A stretch of DNA of 64,000 nucleotides from Endomychus coccineus (taxonomy: Eukaryota; Arthropoda; Insecta; Coleoptera; Endomychidae), in NCBI GenBank assembly GCA_958510875.1, contig OY294069.1, positions 175,256,868-175,320,867 of the forward strand, read 5' to 3'. Positions within the stretch are counted from its first letter, which is position 1. The number at the start of each line of letters is the position of its first letter. The notes beneath the pieces are model-generated. The model searched no databases. It saw nothing but the letters and a program-made list of their open reading frames with translations, and had not been told where the DNA came from. Positions 48,223 to 59,404 of the stretch are shown here, piece after piece. Both the position numbers and the translations under genes were made by a program.

Positions 48223-49340
48223 TCAGTGTGAGGTCATCAACAAAAGGCTTAGGCTTGAGGTGGAGATTACCACAGTAACGTTTAGTTTTAATAGTGCGTA
48301 TATTGGGGTTGTTGTCCCAATTTTGCGAAGGTGAAGAAAACCCTTTATGGGGAGGTTATAGGTCTTTGGGTATTCATGGTCTACTGTGAGAGTCACCATT
48401 CCAGGCAAACTCACTAAAAACTGCACCCCCTTTGTGGACTTGTCTGGCTGTTGCCTCCGATGACATTTAGGCCTGCTGGCCGATTGTATCTCGCCTTTGT
48501 TTTGTTTATCTTTACGGTATCCACTCCACGCCGCTAGGCCTTCCAAATTTGACTGTCTTTTGCGATCCAGTGCCTCGCATTTACACAGTATGTGTGTCAC
48601 TGTTTCTGTATCCTTACCGCAAAGTCTGCATGTCAGGTCGCCATTGTACAGTCCCATTTTGTTTAGGTGTCCTTTTACTGGCGCATGGCCAGTCATGAGC
48701 CCTGTTACGACTTTTAGTTTCTCCTATTTAGTGCTAATAGGTCTGTCGTTCTTTTGTTACACGGGGCTTTGAAATATTTTTTCCCATGTTTGTTTCCTAG
48801 GAGTTTTTCGCAGTATTCTTTGTGGTTTTCTATGATCCAGTTTTCTACAGACCTTCGTGCTGTACGTTTTGGTACCCCCGTGGTCTGTTCTGGATCTGGA
48901 GCGTTCTCCGACCCTCTTCGTCGGCTTTTTCATTGCCTGCCAGCAATTAAAGTTCTTCTTTGCATGTTCATATCAGACGGAATGTCACTTCCTGACTTCT
49001 CATTGCATTAAGTGCAGCCTGACTGTCTGTCAATATGTGGATCTGCTCATCTTCGAGGGCTCTCCGATTGTTTTCTTTCACGCATTGGAGGATTTCATAT
49101 ATTTCTGCTTGGAAGACATAGATGTGATTACCCAATGATTACCTGATGATTAGCCAGTCTTTGGGTTTCTTGAGTATACTCCTGCACCTGCACTTTTTTC
49201 AGTCTCAGACCCGTCTGTATACCAGATCTTTCCCTGCAGAATGTCGCCCAGGTTTGTATGTTACCATTCAGTCCTTTCTGTACCCTGAATGTGTTGTTAG
49301 AAGAGTATCGCTTTGGAATGTGTTGTCCCAATGATAGACT
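48223..49340 (-). pseudogene. I/R1-like LINE, RNase H and C-terminal zinc-binding part
   Basis: On the minus strand: GKYTT-like lead, RNase H words around 49010 (DSQAALNAMRSQEV in one frame), a connection, then GHAPVKGHLNKMGLYNGDLT with CRLCGKDTETVTHILCKCEA (48690-48575), a CxxC-H-C zinc-binding block that ends many I-like LINEs. The DGSKTG motif of RNase H is visible near 49195-49215 as SGIQTGLRLK-type decay. The 3' UTR follows to about 48223. It is a different family from the copy at 2.1 kb by the form of its C-terminal block. Frameshifts are frequent and RT is absent. Confidence 0.8.
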
Positions 49341-51498
49341 ATTAAATTTCAAATCCAAAAAAAGTTTTATTTGAATTTACTTGTATATGATACTAATAAT
49401 TGTTACTTCTTTGTTTACGATTATGTTTCGGTTATCTAACCAAGTCTAAGATATTGTATATAAAATATTATAAATAAAACAATCATAGATAATAACAGTT
49501 AGATACATAGATATAAAACAGTTAGTGAATACTAAAAGTAGACGATAACGGTACTGAGTGTGACAGCTGATAAATATTACTATTTAACAAAGTTTTATTT
49601 ATCTATTGTGGAAAATTATATGTTCCCCTATGCCTTAAATGTCCTTGTGTGTTTGGGAAGTGTTTTTACCTGTTAATAAGCTTGTACAAAAGTTTTATGA
49701 CTGAATAAAGTGCGTTGCAAAATGGCTGAATTCCTGAGTATTGTGTCGTACGTACAGTTTCCTGACGTTTGTTAGTTCTAATTAATAATAATTAATGAAA
49801 CAGCTTTGTCACACTGTTATGGGGTGGTCAGCTGTCTGATACCTGGTCTGTCATAGACAGTCTACCTTGTGCCATAATGATGCAACTATTTTCACATTAT
49901 TGTATAATCCCTAAAATCGTATCTAGAGCCAATCAATGTATCCTATTTTTGTCTCGGAAGATCGTATCGAAATAATTAGGAAATTAAATATTCAAGAAAA
50001 CATCCAGTTCCCTTCAGCGTAATGCTAAAACAATTACAGTTAATAAAGTCAGTTCAAAGCAGCACGAAATAACCGAGTCGAGATTCCATTTCAAAGTAAT
50101 ATAGACACTTAATTTGTAAAGTTTTCTATACTTACAGAACAAAGTACGGAGTGACATAAGTCGCTGAATTTCCTTTCATTTCCTCTAACTTCTTACGTTT
50201 CCCTCAGAAATTGCTAGTTCCATATTAATAAGTTCAAGTTTATTTTATTATCGATTAGCGTGCAACATGTACGTAGGAATCGTGCTTTACCTGAATTATG
50301 TTACATACTAGATTTGTCATTTTGTTAGTGAATTAATAAATTTTGAGTTTAGTATCTGGGTGACAATTCCCAGATAAGTGAACCTTGATATGCTATTATT
50401 TTGCTTTCTCATTTACCTTTTCAAAGCTGTCTATTTAAAATTGAGATCACAAATAATAACAACGTTGTTTCAAAATAAAACAATTAGTTGAATAATTACA
50501 GTTAGTTTAACTTATTGTTAAAGTTTAGATAATCTTGTATCTTGTTATGAACTCTAAATTTACTTTGATTACTAGTATCTAATTATAACAATTTTCAAAA
50601 TTCTTCTTTGGCAATTTTTATGATTTCAAAATACAAATGGTTAACTGATTCAGTTCTTTAGATTCACTGATGAATTGGAAACTTTCATTGTTTCAAAATA
50701 ATCACTCTTCAATTTTGCAGGTTATGTATCTCTTTGTAAACTATACCTTTGGTATATCGAAAATGTAACTGTTATTAGGTTACTCATGATTTGTATCTTT
50801 TCATTAAAAACTTTGACTGAATCCTTTCGTGCTGGTTGCTGTAACTTCTCCAAACTTGTCGGAATTTACTTTCCCAGTTGCACTGATTAAAATTTCACAG
50901 GTTGTTAGTTCACGTTGAATTGCCCGATGCCGTTGGGTCGATTTGTTACGTAAGGCGTATTAAGACCGTATTAAATTTGATTCCTCTCATATTAAAGGTT
51001 ATTTTGATAAGCTACCTTCACTAAATTACTAAGAGATAAGCTGTAGAGGTATTTACCTCTTATACGACAAAGATAGCGTCTGACTTTTAGACGAATAAAC
51101 TTTTAGAGGTTAGTAGAGCTTTAAATTACCAACGTGGATTCTGCGCGTGATGAAAGTGAAAATTTTGAAATTTTGCTCTCAATGCTATTTATAGTGTTTT
51201 TATTCTGACTCCATACCGTTCTTTATTAACCTATAATAAATTGATTTATATATTCTAAAATATGTTCAACGTATCCCTACGCCAAGGAACTTTTCACAGA
51301 TCTACTTTGTCAGAAACTCTTTTTCAGCATTGTTGAATTTTGACTATTTCGTTCATTTTATAGTTGTATATTATAATCTGTTCACATTGACTTCAGATAA
51401 TTATTTGTTTTTTGACCTTCATTTTAATATATGATATGTTTTCCGAACTATTTAGTTGCATTATAAATCTGACTTCTTATTTCATTGACATATCTGAA
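49341..51498. other. No gene recognised
   Basis: Two kilobases of strongly AT-rich sequence without open frames above 60 residues, coding motifs or repeats that I could match. Confidence 0.4.
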
Positions 51499-51745
51499 TA
51501 CGAGGGCACAGTGAAAAGTCCCTGAAGAATAAAACAGATGGATCTTTAACTAGAAGTGATTAACATTTTCAGACTGATATGTTATTCAGGTCTGTTTTGA
51601 CACCCATCGAAAGCAAGCAGCCTTGAACATGGAAAACACTGAATTTCTCGTCTTGATTAAACGTTTAAACATTATTTCTTGCGTGGAAAAAACATTACGC
51701 AAACCAAAGCATCGCTTGTTAAACATTATGGGTACTCTTCACCAT
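51499..51745 (+). mobile_element. mariner 5' end remnant D
   Basis: TA-CGAGGGCACAGTGAAAAGTC begins the copy; the leader carries a short deletion near 51541, and the transposase start (TEFLVLIK and YFLRGKNITQTKASLVKHYG type) follows with a 9-base duplication (AAACGTTTAAACATT). It breaks off at about 51745, just before LINE sequence. Confidence 0.85.
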
Positions 51746-51779
51746 CTTAGTATTCACCAGAACGGATAACAGACAGGCA

Positions 51780-52075
51780 AGTCAACAGCAGAAGTAGAGG
51801 AAAACGGGAAAATCGCGCAATCTCTACAATGTAAAGACATTGTGGTGGAGGTGTCTTCCTAGATATTGAAGGATCATTCAACAATGCTATACCTGAATCT
51901 CTCTATACAGCATCCTCTGCTACAGGGGTTGAACCAGCTACTGTATAAGTAAGTGGATTTGAGTTTGGTCGACAAAAGAACTATGCTGATATCACTACAA
52001 GCGGACACGATCTCGGTTTTAGGGATGAGGGGAGGTATCCACAGACACACAATAGACCACATGGATCACCACAAA
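51780..52075 (+). pseudogene. R1/I-like LINE RT scrap
   Basis: GGVFLDIEGSFNNAIPESLY (51848-51905) is the RT palm block (FLDIEGAFDN in relatives), followed by GVEPATV, a frameshift, and LVDKRTMLISLQADTIS-type sequence to about 52015. It resembles the palm of the LINE at 3.1-3.4 kb. The first palm Asp is kept; the second is Asn. Confidence 0.75.
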
Positions 52076-52290
52076 AGAGAGTTATTCCTTTGATTGATGA
52101 TGTCACACTTACAAATTCATTGTCCTCTCTAGAACATCGTAGAAAACTGGGAAATTCTCCCTTTTCTTCATTTTTTTATTGAACAGCGAAGTTGTGGAAC
52201 TCTTTACCTAGTGAGGTCTTTCCCTATATGCGTATAACCTCCAAACTTTCAAGAAAAATACAATACTTCCCTATTAGTATTGTGTACAAA
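52076..52290 (+). pseudogene. LINE-B C-terminus
   Basis: VIPLIDDVTLTNSLSSLEHR then RKLGNSPFSS, and after a short deletion AKLWNSLPSEVFP (52190-52225), ending near 52290. It overlaps in content with the end of the copy at 44.6-45.3 kb and supplies the last part of LINE-B. Confidence 0.8.
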
Positions 52291-53539
52291 AGGACATGAT
52301 AGCAAGGACTTCCATTTCACTCTTGAAGTATTCCATAAGGTTCACCACAAATTGTTTTTGGTTATAATTTTAAATCAACACGAAGTTCTCATAAATCAGT
52401 AAACGTGTGATTATTCTATTCGATGACAGTTAAAATTACTCTCTTTTCTAATCCAGCGGAATTACTGTTCACAAATCAAAACTTGGGTTTGCCCGAACCG
52501 CGAGTTAACAATGAACAAACGATCTGGAAACAATAATAAACCCGTTATCCTAGATGCAAATAAAGTTAAAGCGATTAATGAACAGGCAAATATTTAGCTA
52601 TTCTCGACGCAGCGGTGTTTAGTTTGTGCATTAATAATGACGCTTCCAGAATTCCCAAATTACTTTTGTTTATTCATATCTGCAGCAAATGGATTGGACG
52701 CAAAAAACTAACGTGGAAAGCGTGATGTACTTTAATGAATTAAAAATTAATTTCAGCTACAATATAGGAGTTATCTCGACAGCGATATCCATTTACTACT
52801 CGACCATGTCAAATATCATAAAGCCACAACATACAGGATGGTAAAAAACTATCCTAAGCTGGGGAGAGGGCATTGTATTATGGCCCAAAATATGCACAAA
52901 AGTCTGGATGAATATGGGTTCGCAAATGGACAGGTTCGGAGACACGAAAGGTTAAAGGTTATTCTTATTTTGTAGGGTTTGTGCATTTTTTCATTCGCAG
53001 AAACTTGCATTTCCGTATCGTAGTCGACGGATGTTCTGTCATACATACAATTTGTTTCGTTATGTCTGCTTACTATAACAATGAATTAGCCGACATGCGT
53101 TTGCGATGATGCCGCGAGACAAGACGAGATAAAGGGTCTTTCTGATCATGTCTCGACTTCGAGACAAACTACCTTATCTCGACTTTCATACTCTACTGTA
53201 CGTTATGAAAGAATGTAGTGATTTGAAAAAGCTGAAATCGCGAGAAGCGCATACGCAGCTCATTTTTTGTTGTTGCATACAAAAATAGACTCAAAAATGA
53301 CCTACTGACCTAGAATTGCCGCTTGAAAATAATATATATTCTTTCATTTTCACAGGGATGCAAATTCATTACTCATTTACCTGCATAACCCTGGGATGTA
53401 AGTGTATATTTGAAATTTTAGTGACCGATCGAAAATGTATAACCTAATTTAGGGCTATAGGGATTACGGAGGAACTGTAATTCTTTCACATTCGGGAGTC
53501 GCCATCATAGAAGAAGCCCTTTAGCAACATTCTTACGTT
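52291..53539. other. No gene recognised
   Basis: A TACAGGATGGTAAAAAACTA stretch at 52834 looks like the tip of a TACAGGGTG-type element, without a visible partner. The remainder is AT-rich. Confidence 0.3.
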
Positions 53540-53808
53540 CTTCCCCTAGGATATTTCGACACCTAAAACTCTCACGACTTCCATCCATCTGGAGCCTAGG
53601 GCGTCAATTTCTTTCCTGCTGTTGCCCTCTACAGGCAACATAAGGTCATCCGCAAAGGCAGTGGGTTCACATCTATCCTCCTCTAGCATTCCGAGCAATT
53701 CATCCATCATATTTCACAACATCGTACCGCAAACGGAACTCTGAGGACAACCCCTTCCAACATTGTTCCAATCTGTCTTATTTTTACCCTCCACACATAC
53801 TGACCTTT
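53540..53808 (-). pseudogene. R1-like LINE RT palm (copy 2, interrupted)
   Basis: On the minus strand: ERSVCVEGKN, then GCPQSSVCGTML, NMMDELLGMLEEDRCE (after a stop), and the catalytic box AFADDLML (about 53665), VEGNSRKEIDALGSRW (to about 53585). GCPQGSVxGP...W-N-M is a hallmark of R1-clade RT. Its upstream side is cut by the tail of copy 1 at 53808-53825. Confidence 0.85.
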
Positions 53809-53809
53809 C

Positions 53810-55025
53810 ATCATCATCATTATCATTAGGAAGGGAGAAAGCTTAGCCTCCTACTTCGGTCACTTAGTTGAGCGCCCCATGATCAGAAGCCTATTCTATT
53901 CTAGCAAATTGTGGCCCGCCAGAAACCCATAATATTGCCAGCGCTGGCTTCCATAAGTTCTTCTGGTAGCACTTTTGATTCTCCGAAGTGTTGGTGCCTG
54001 AGGGATGCTAATGCTGGGGATTCCAACAGGATGTGAGAGGTGGTTTCCGCATCTTTGCATTTCCTACTTATAGGGTGCAGCAAGCGCATAGAGTCACTGA
54101 GATAGTGATCTGTGGCTTTTTTAGGTACACTCCTGCCTCAGAAACCTGACCTACCTTGGACCCATCTGTTAACCATACGAGCCACCTGGTGGCAGTAAGG
54201 TTAGAGTTTCGTTACTCCAGTCTCCTCTATCCGGAATGAGGATTTTGGGAGAAGTGACACATATAGCTGAAATCATGCCATCTTGTCCACGAGAGTAGTG
54301 CGTTTTAGTCCAGTGGCCTAGGCCCTGTAACCTATACGCCATTCTCATAGCCTCAGTTCTTATGTATAAGTGTAGAGGTGGTAATCCAGCGAGAGCTTCA
54401 AGGGCTGTCGTTGGAGCCAACCTCAAACCGCTCAATATGCCTACGCATGCAATTCGCTGCAGTCGGTCCAGGGGGCGCTGCCTGGGATATATCAGTCCTT
54501 ATCCCCGACTACCACACTACCGCAGCATAGATGACCAATGACCATACGCCTGATCACAGCGATATAGATCAAATAAAGAATCTTTGGCTGTAATCCCCAT
54601 GTGCTGCTGAAAGCTTTTCTAACCTTCCACTGAAGTAGCTATGCCAAAGCAAGAGCTCTTCACATCCATGTTCTTCCAGTCTCTCAAGTATTCTGTCCCA
54701 TCTCAGATTATCAAATGCATCCTCAAAGTACACAAACACTCCCAATACATACTTCTTCTTGCTCCCTTCTACTATACTTTTCGTACACATCCATGCATCC
54801 TCGGTCGACTTACCTGGCTTGAGGCCATGTTGCCTCCTACTTTCACTCGCTCTTAATTTCCCTAGCAGCCTCTGAACCGAGATTATTTCTAAGATTTTCC
54901 CCAGGACCGGTAGCAGGCTAATAGGCAAACATTATAAACACATCTGTTTAAAATTGTGTGTACTTCAGCGCAGTGAAATTTGTTGCCAGCCACTCCAGTC
55001 AGTCTATTTTACCTCCTCCTCGTTG
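53810..55025 (-). pseudogene. R1-like LINE (copy 1) with internal deletion and ATG-repeat tail
   Basis: On the minus strand: AEVHTILNRC (about 54970), PISLLPVLGKILEI (54928 downward), SRRQHGLKPGKSTEDAW, the palm block FVYFEDAFDNLRWDRILERL (about 54740-54690), then YFSGRLEKLSAAH. The sequence then jumps past the palm core to RLQRIACVGILSGLRL and ALEALAGLPPLHLYI (54460-54365). A C-terminal block follows (ETTSHILLESPALASLRHQH, 54050-53985), and the copy ends in AATGATAATGATGATGATGA (about 53830-53808). Between the palm and RLQR blocks the catalytic ADD segment is deleted. The RLQR-x-A-C...LPPLHL block is typical for R1 elements. Confidence 0.85.
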
Positions 55026-55245
55026 GGGTATGATGTCTTTAACTATAGATAAATTAATGTGTAGTTTTTTTAATATATATTCATGATGTCTGTAACTATA
55101 GAAAAATTAATGTGTTTTGTAATACATATTCATATATTTGGACGATAATGGGTTGAAATTTCAATTAATCGTGTTTTCTTCGTTGCATTTTCAATTGAAA
55201 ATAATGCGTGCTTAGTACAATTATTTGACGTGAATTAGTTTTCAA
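55026..55245. other. Sequence preceding the hammerhead-like motif
   Basis: The words AATTAGTTTT and TTTCAATT resemble the flanks of the hammerhead repeat at 0.8-1.06 kb. No gene is visible. Confidence 0.35.
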
Positions 55246-55247
55246 AC

Positions 55248-55293
55248 GTGTTCTGATGATAATCGTTCGTAAATACGAAACTATAGTAAATAT
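55248..55293 (+). ncRNA. Hammerhead-like motif with decayed stem II
   Basis: Stem I 5' strand GTGTT (55248-55252), core CTGATGA (55253-55259), core GAA (55277-55279), stem III ACT-AT-AGT (55280-55287), A (55288), stem I 3' strand AATAT (55289-55293). Stem I gives 5 pairs (two G-U) and stem III 3. Stem II between 55260 and 55276 does not pair well; instead TTCGTA-AA-TACGAA competes. It is probably a decayed relative of the ribozyme at 799-840. Confidence 0.4.
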
Positions 55294-56469
55294 ATGTTTT
55301 AATGTGACCCATTCCTCGAGGAATTTACATATAGCTTATAAACAATGTGCAATAAAAAGTTTATATTTATTTTTATATTCCTATATTGCTCGTGATATCT
55401 TCTTTTGTCCCACCCTACGAAAAATTCTGCGGGGTCCTGTATCAAAAACTGTCTCTTTCATGTCGCTTTCATTCAAGAATGTATATAAACCCATGGTTTG
55501 AACAATGTCGTAAGAAAATCCCTATGCGAGGCAAATGTTGTTACACACAATGTAGCAAAGGAGTTATCGTGTTCATTTAAATATTGGGCGATTGCAACAT
55601 ATTTACACTAAGGATAATTCAAGTTTTCCATTGTTCTAACATTGGACAGCTTTTTACATTAATATCATGTTGAAAGTAACTCGAAATTACTTCCCGAAGC
55701 TGAGAATGACTATAATAGCTTCGGAACTTCGAAGGAAATAAACTGTTTGGTATTATACGAAGTCACATGAGAATCGATTATATTTTATTCCATGAAGTCC
55801 ATTCGAAATAACTTCGAAGTTCTGATAATACACATCTATTAGTTTCTCACATGACAATAAGCTCTCTGAAGCGTATCCTATAAATTCAAAGTTATTGAAC
55901 AGATTCCCGAACGCTGTCAAAACCAACTTCGGACTAGATCGTTAATGATATGAAAAATGTTTATAATTTTACAGATCGCTTGCCAATCATCTCCCTTGCT
56001 TTTGCAAATGAAATAGAACCGTTGTAACGGTTATACAGGTAAAATATTTATCGGGACCCTGTTAAAGAACACAATTGAACTATGGGAGAATACAAACTGC
56101 AATATCAATTTTTCATTCAGTGAAAGACCTATAATATGCTAATTGCTGGGCGTTCCATAATTATTACCTCTTACTTTTAATACCGTGCAATCAATCTAAA
56201 AGAATATGAGTGTAAGTTATTCTATGAAATAATAACCGATGAATATTTCTCAATTATATATTACCTATACTATGAGGTCGGTCGCTGCGCATATGCTCCA
56301 AGGGTCAAGACGGAAAGGAAATACTTCGTTCGCTACGCTGACTCCGTCTTAACCCTTAAAACGTATCTTATAATTGTATATTCTGTGTTACTTCAAACTA
56401 TTAAAGGATACAAAAGACAGATTAACCGGATTAACCTAGATCTTTAGTTATCAGGATTGAAAGAAGTAT
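55294..56469. other. No gene recognised
   Basis: AT-rich. The 81-residue frame at 55256-55501 lacks a motif. Confidence 0.35.
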
Positions 56470-56690
56470 ATGTGCTAGCGCTAGCTCTTTGTCGGGTGTC
56501 GTCGGCGGAATGCGCTAGCTCTTTGCCGAGTGCCGCACCAGAATATGCGACCAGCAGCGAACGTGTTGTTATATTTCTCTCTACAATCGTTCAGATAGCG
56601 CAATAACTCGAAAACGACTCAATGTAAGAAATTACATATTTATGTCAGTAAATTTTGAGCATCATAAAGTACATATGGCATATTTGAGGA
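56470..56690 (+). repeat. Tandem-repeat block, left part
   Basis: GCTAGCTCTTTGTCGGGTGT and GCTAGCTCTTTGCCGAGTGC are adjacent sub-repeats, followed by a segment ending in ATGTCAGTAAATTTTGAGCA and ATGGCATA. The same series occurs at 58155-58355. The array is interrupted at about 56690 by a LINE. Confidence 0.8.
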
Positions 56691-58127
56691 GATTTCAAAA
56701 AAAGAATCTTCAGCTATTTAAATAAATTTAATATACTTTCAAATAAAAAATTTGGATTCAGAGAGAAAAAATCCACTACTAATGCAATAGCTTATATATA
56801 AATAGATCTGACTAAGACTTTCGATTGCGTCGACCACGAAATATTACTAAAAAAATTATGTAACGTGGTTTTTAAAGGTATTACCTTTAACTTGATATCT
56901 CCATATTCACAGAATCGACAACAAAGAGTTATAATAAAAGATAAATTGAACTCACAACTATATATCAAGTGTGGGGTTCCCCAAGCTACTGTTTTGGGGC
57001 CCCTCCTGTCTAATTTATACATTAATGATCTAATGCCTTATTTACAGTCTGAAATGATCTAGTTTGCAGACGACACTGTCATTTCATAACTCACTCTGTT
57101 TGGCATAAGTTAAAATTACTAGCTGAAAATGGAGTAATAAAAATCAAAAATTGGCTTGGATAGAATTTATTAACTATGAATTGAAATAAAACAAAGTACC
57201 TTCCCTTCACATCTTATAATAACAATATATCACGATTTAATTCTCTGACAATAAAAACCCAAACATACCACTTCAAAATAACTACAGCCACATCTGTAAA
57301 CTGTTTTGGAGTAAAATTTTATTCACATATACCTCAAAGATATATTGGATATAAAACATCTAAAAATCCTATATTACTCACTCATTCAGTCTCAAATCGG
57401 TTCTGGCATAATAGGATGCGGAGGTTTGTCTGATAATGCCTCAAAAAACGTAGACTCTACAAAAATGGTTCTTGAAAATTATTCTTGGCCAACAAATTAC
57501 TTATCAATCAGTAGCACTATTTGCTGAAACTAAAATTCTAGATCTCCGAAAACTGTACTTTCTAGAGTATACATCATATCTATACAAAAGCAAAAATGAA
57601 ATGACTTATATAGATCATATTCACAATATAAGACGTAAGACAAATACCACAGAAAAGCATCTCTGTAAAAAATCAATAGGGCAGAAATGTTGGCTTTACC
57701 AAGGTAAGACATGCTATGATAAATTACCACCACAAGTGAAGTCCGCGAGAACCATAAAACTATTTAAAAGCAATATAACTAGATGGTTAATACTTTAACA
57801 AATTTAAATTCAATCTTGAATTATTGAGGATCTAAAAAATGAAACGTTTAATATAGTTTTCCGGTTTTTAATTGAATTCCTGTTTTAGAATAATTTCGGA
57901 TTAATTTAAATATCATTATTGAACTAAATTTTGTTTTGTAATTATATATTATATGATTTAAGCTATATTTACATCCAATATTTCTTTGAGATCATATAAT
58001 TTATTTGCTCCTGAAGAACTATAATATAACTCGCACAGTATGTATGATGCATCAATTGATCAATTGACTATTGTGAACACAATGTGTTATCAAAGCAAAT
58101 AAATTTATTATTATTATACCTTCGAAA
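56691..58127 (+). pseudogene. Jockey/CR1-like LINE inserted in tandem repeats
   Basis: Blocks: FGFREKKSTTNAIAYI (56752-56800), palm IDLTKTFDCVDHEILLKKL (56803-56860), VPQATVLGPLLSNLYINDLM (56979-57035), catalytic box FADDTVIS (57063-57087), the thumb (W-LTMN-NKTK, 57150-57195), CFGVKF, then KILYYSLIQSQIGSGIIGCG (57360-57420) and ILDLRKLYFLEYTSYLY (57535-57585), ending ARTIKLFKSNITRWLI (57750-57798). A 3' UTR follows, with an ATTATT repeat tail at 58108-58127. The copy is 5' truncated just before RT. All three catalytic Asp residues remain, but stops and frameshifts are present. Confidence 0.9.
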
Positions 58128-58530
58128 GTTTCATTAATGTTAAGCTGGCTTGTTACTAGCTCTTTGTCGGGTGCCGTCGACGGAAAGCGCTAGCCCTTTG
58201 ACGGGTGCCGCACCAGGATATACGACCGGCAGCGAAGGTGTTATTCTATTTCTCTCTACAATTGGCCAGTAAGAGCAAAACTAGAAAACGGCTCAACATA
58301 AGAAATTAATTTTTTATGTCAGTAAATTTTGAGCATCATAGAAGTAGATATGGCACCATTATGCCCTTCATACCTTCGAAAGTTTCATTAATGTTAAGCT
58401 GGCTTGTGTATAGGAAATTAAATTGTATGTCAGTAAATTTTGAGCATCATAGAAGTACACATGGCATCGTTATGCCCTTCATACCTTCGAAAGTTTTATT
58501 AACGTTAAGCTGACTTGCTTCTGTCATTTC
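58128..58530 (+). repeat. Tandem-repeat block, right part
   Basis: CCTTCGAAAGTTTCATTAATG begins units at 58130, 58372 and (as CCTTCGAAAGTTTTATTAAC) 58489; ATGTCAGTAAATTTTGAGCA occurs at 58315 and 58427. The GTCGGGTGCCGTCGACGG sub-repeats lie at 58160-58230. With the part at 56470-56690 this is one array split by the LINE. Confidence 0.8.
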
Positions 58531-59400
58531 CGAAAATCCATTGAACGAAAAAGTAACAGAATATTCTCAAATTATGTAGTAGTATGTGCGAAGCTTCACT
58601 TTTTCGAACCATCACGTTTCTGTTTGACAGGAAAAAATATCCACACGAAATATCCTTGCATTCCCAATTACTTTTTATACGAACGGGTGGGAACAATGCC
58701 TCTGGCGATTACGCGAATTATGCGGGGATTCCATGCTCTCGGACCGACCCAGGAAGACGCCAAAGTGAAGTTCCATGTTTGCCCGTAGGTGCAGGAAGTT
58801 TATATACTACGGCATCGTATGCACTTGGCGCGGGCAGAGCGACAAGGAGCGTATCACTTTCCGCTATCGAGAATGTTATTCACAACGACGTGATAACGTT
58901 TCAATAAGGGTAATTTTGTGGACAAAAGCGATCGACTCTGAAATTCGCCACTAATAGCTCCTGCGTTGGTTGTGTGTATGTGCTGCTGTGTGTGTTTGTA
59001 TGTACGTTGTTCTACTTACGTGTTTGTAAAATTGATTTGCATAGCGCGCAATTGTTCAGTTTCACATATTTTCATGTCCCACAATGCTGATATTTTATAA
59101 TTAATGGCCTTTATGTTATTGCGTAGATATCCAGCCGCGTTGATGTTATAAACTATTCTCCTATGTCGTGTATAACATTGGATGTTCGTCACTACATTTT
59201 CAATGGTAGAAGCGAAATATGTCTGTATTTCATTACATATGGAACAAAAAGAAAGTCGATTCCAAACAGTTGGAAAACTGGTTTTAATCTGAATTATTTT
59301 CATGTTTATCCACCACTAAACATAACCAGAATATAGAGTCTGCAACCAGCACAACAATATACATTCATTTCATAAGAATACAATTAGATTTTACTAATAT
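58531..59400. other. No gene recognised
   Basis: The stretch 58680-58910 is unusually GC-rich for the window, and a 107-residue plus frame (58584-58907) covers it without a known domain. A 95-residue minus frame (59016-59303) is also open. Either could be a chance frame or an old exon; I have no support for function. Confidence 0.25.
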
Positions 59401-59404
59401 AAGG

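Noticed and set aside
48497..49138. Several plus-strand frames of 85-93 residues
   Set aside because: They overlap the LINE RNase H and zinc-binding region, which reads on the minus strand.
58584..58907. GC-richer 107-residue frame as a host exon
   Set aside because: There is no domain, no convincing splice-site context, and no neighbouring exon that I could recognise.
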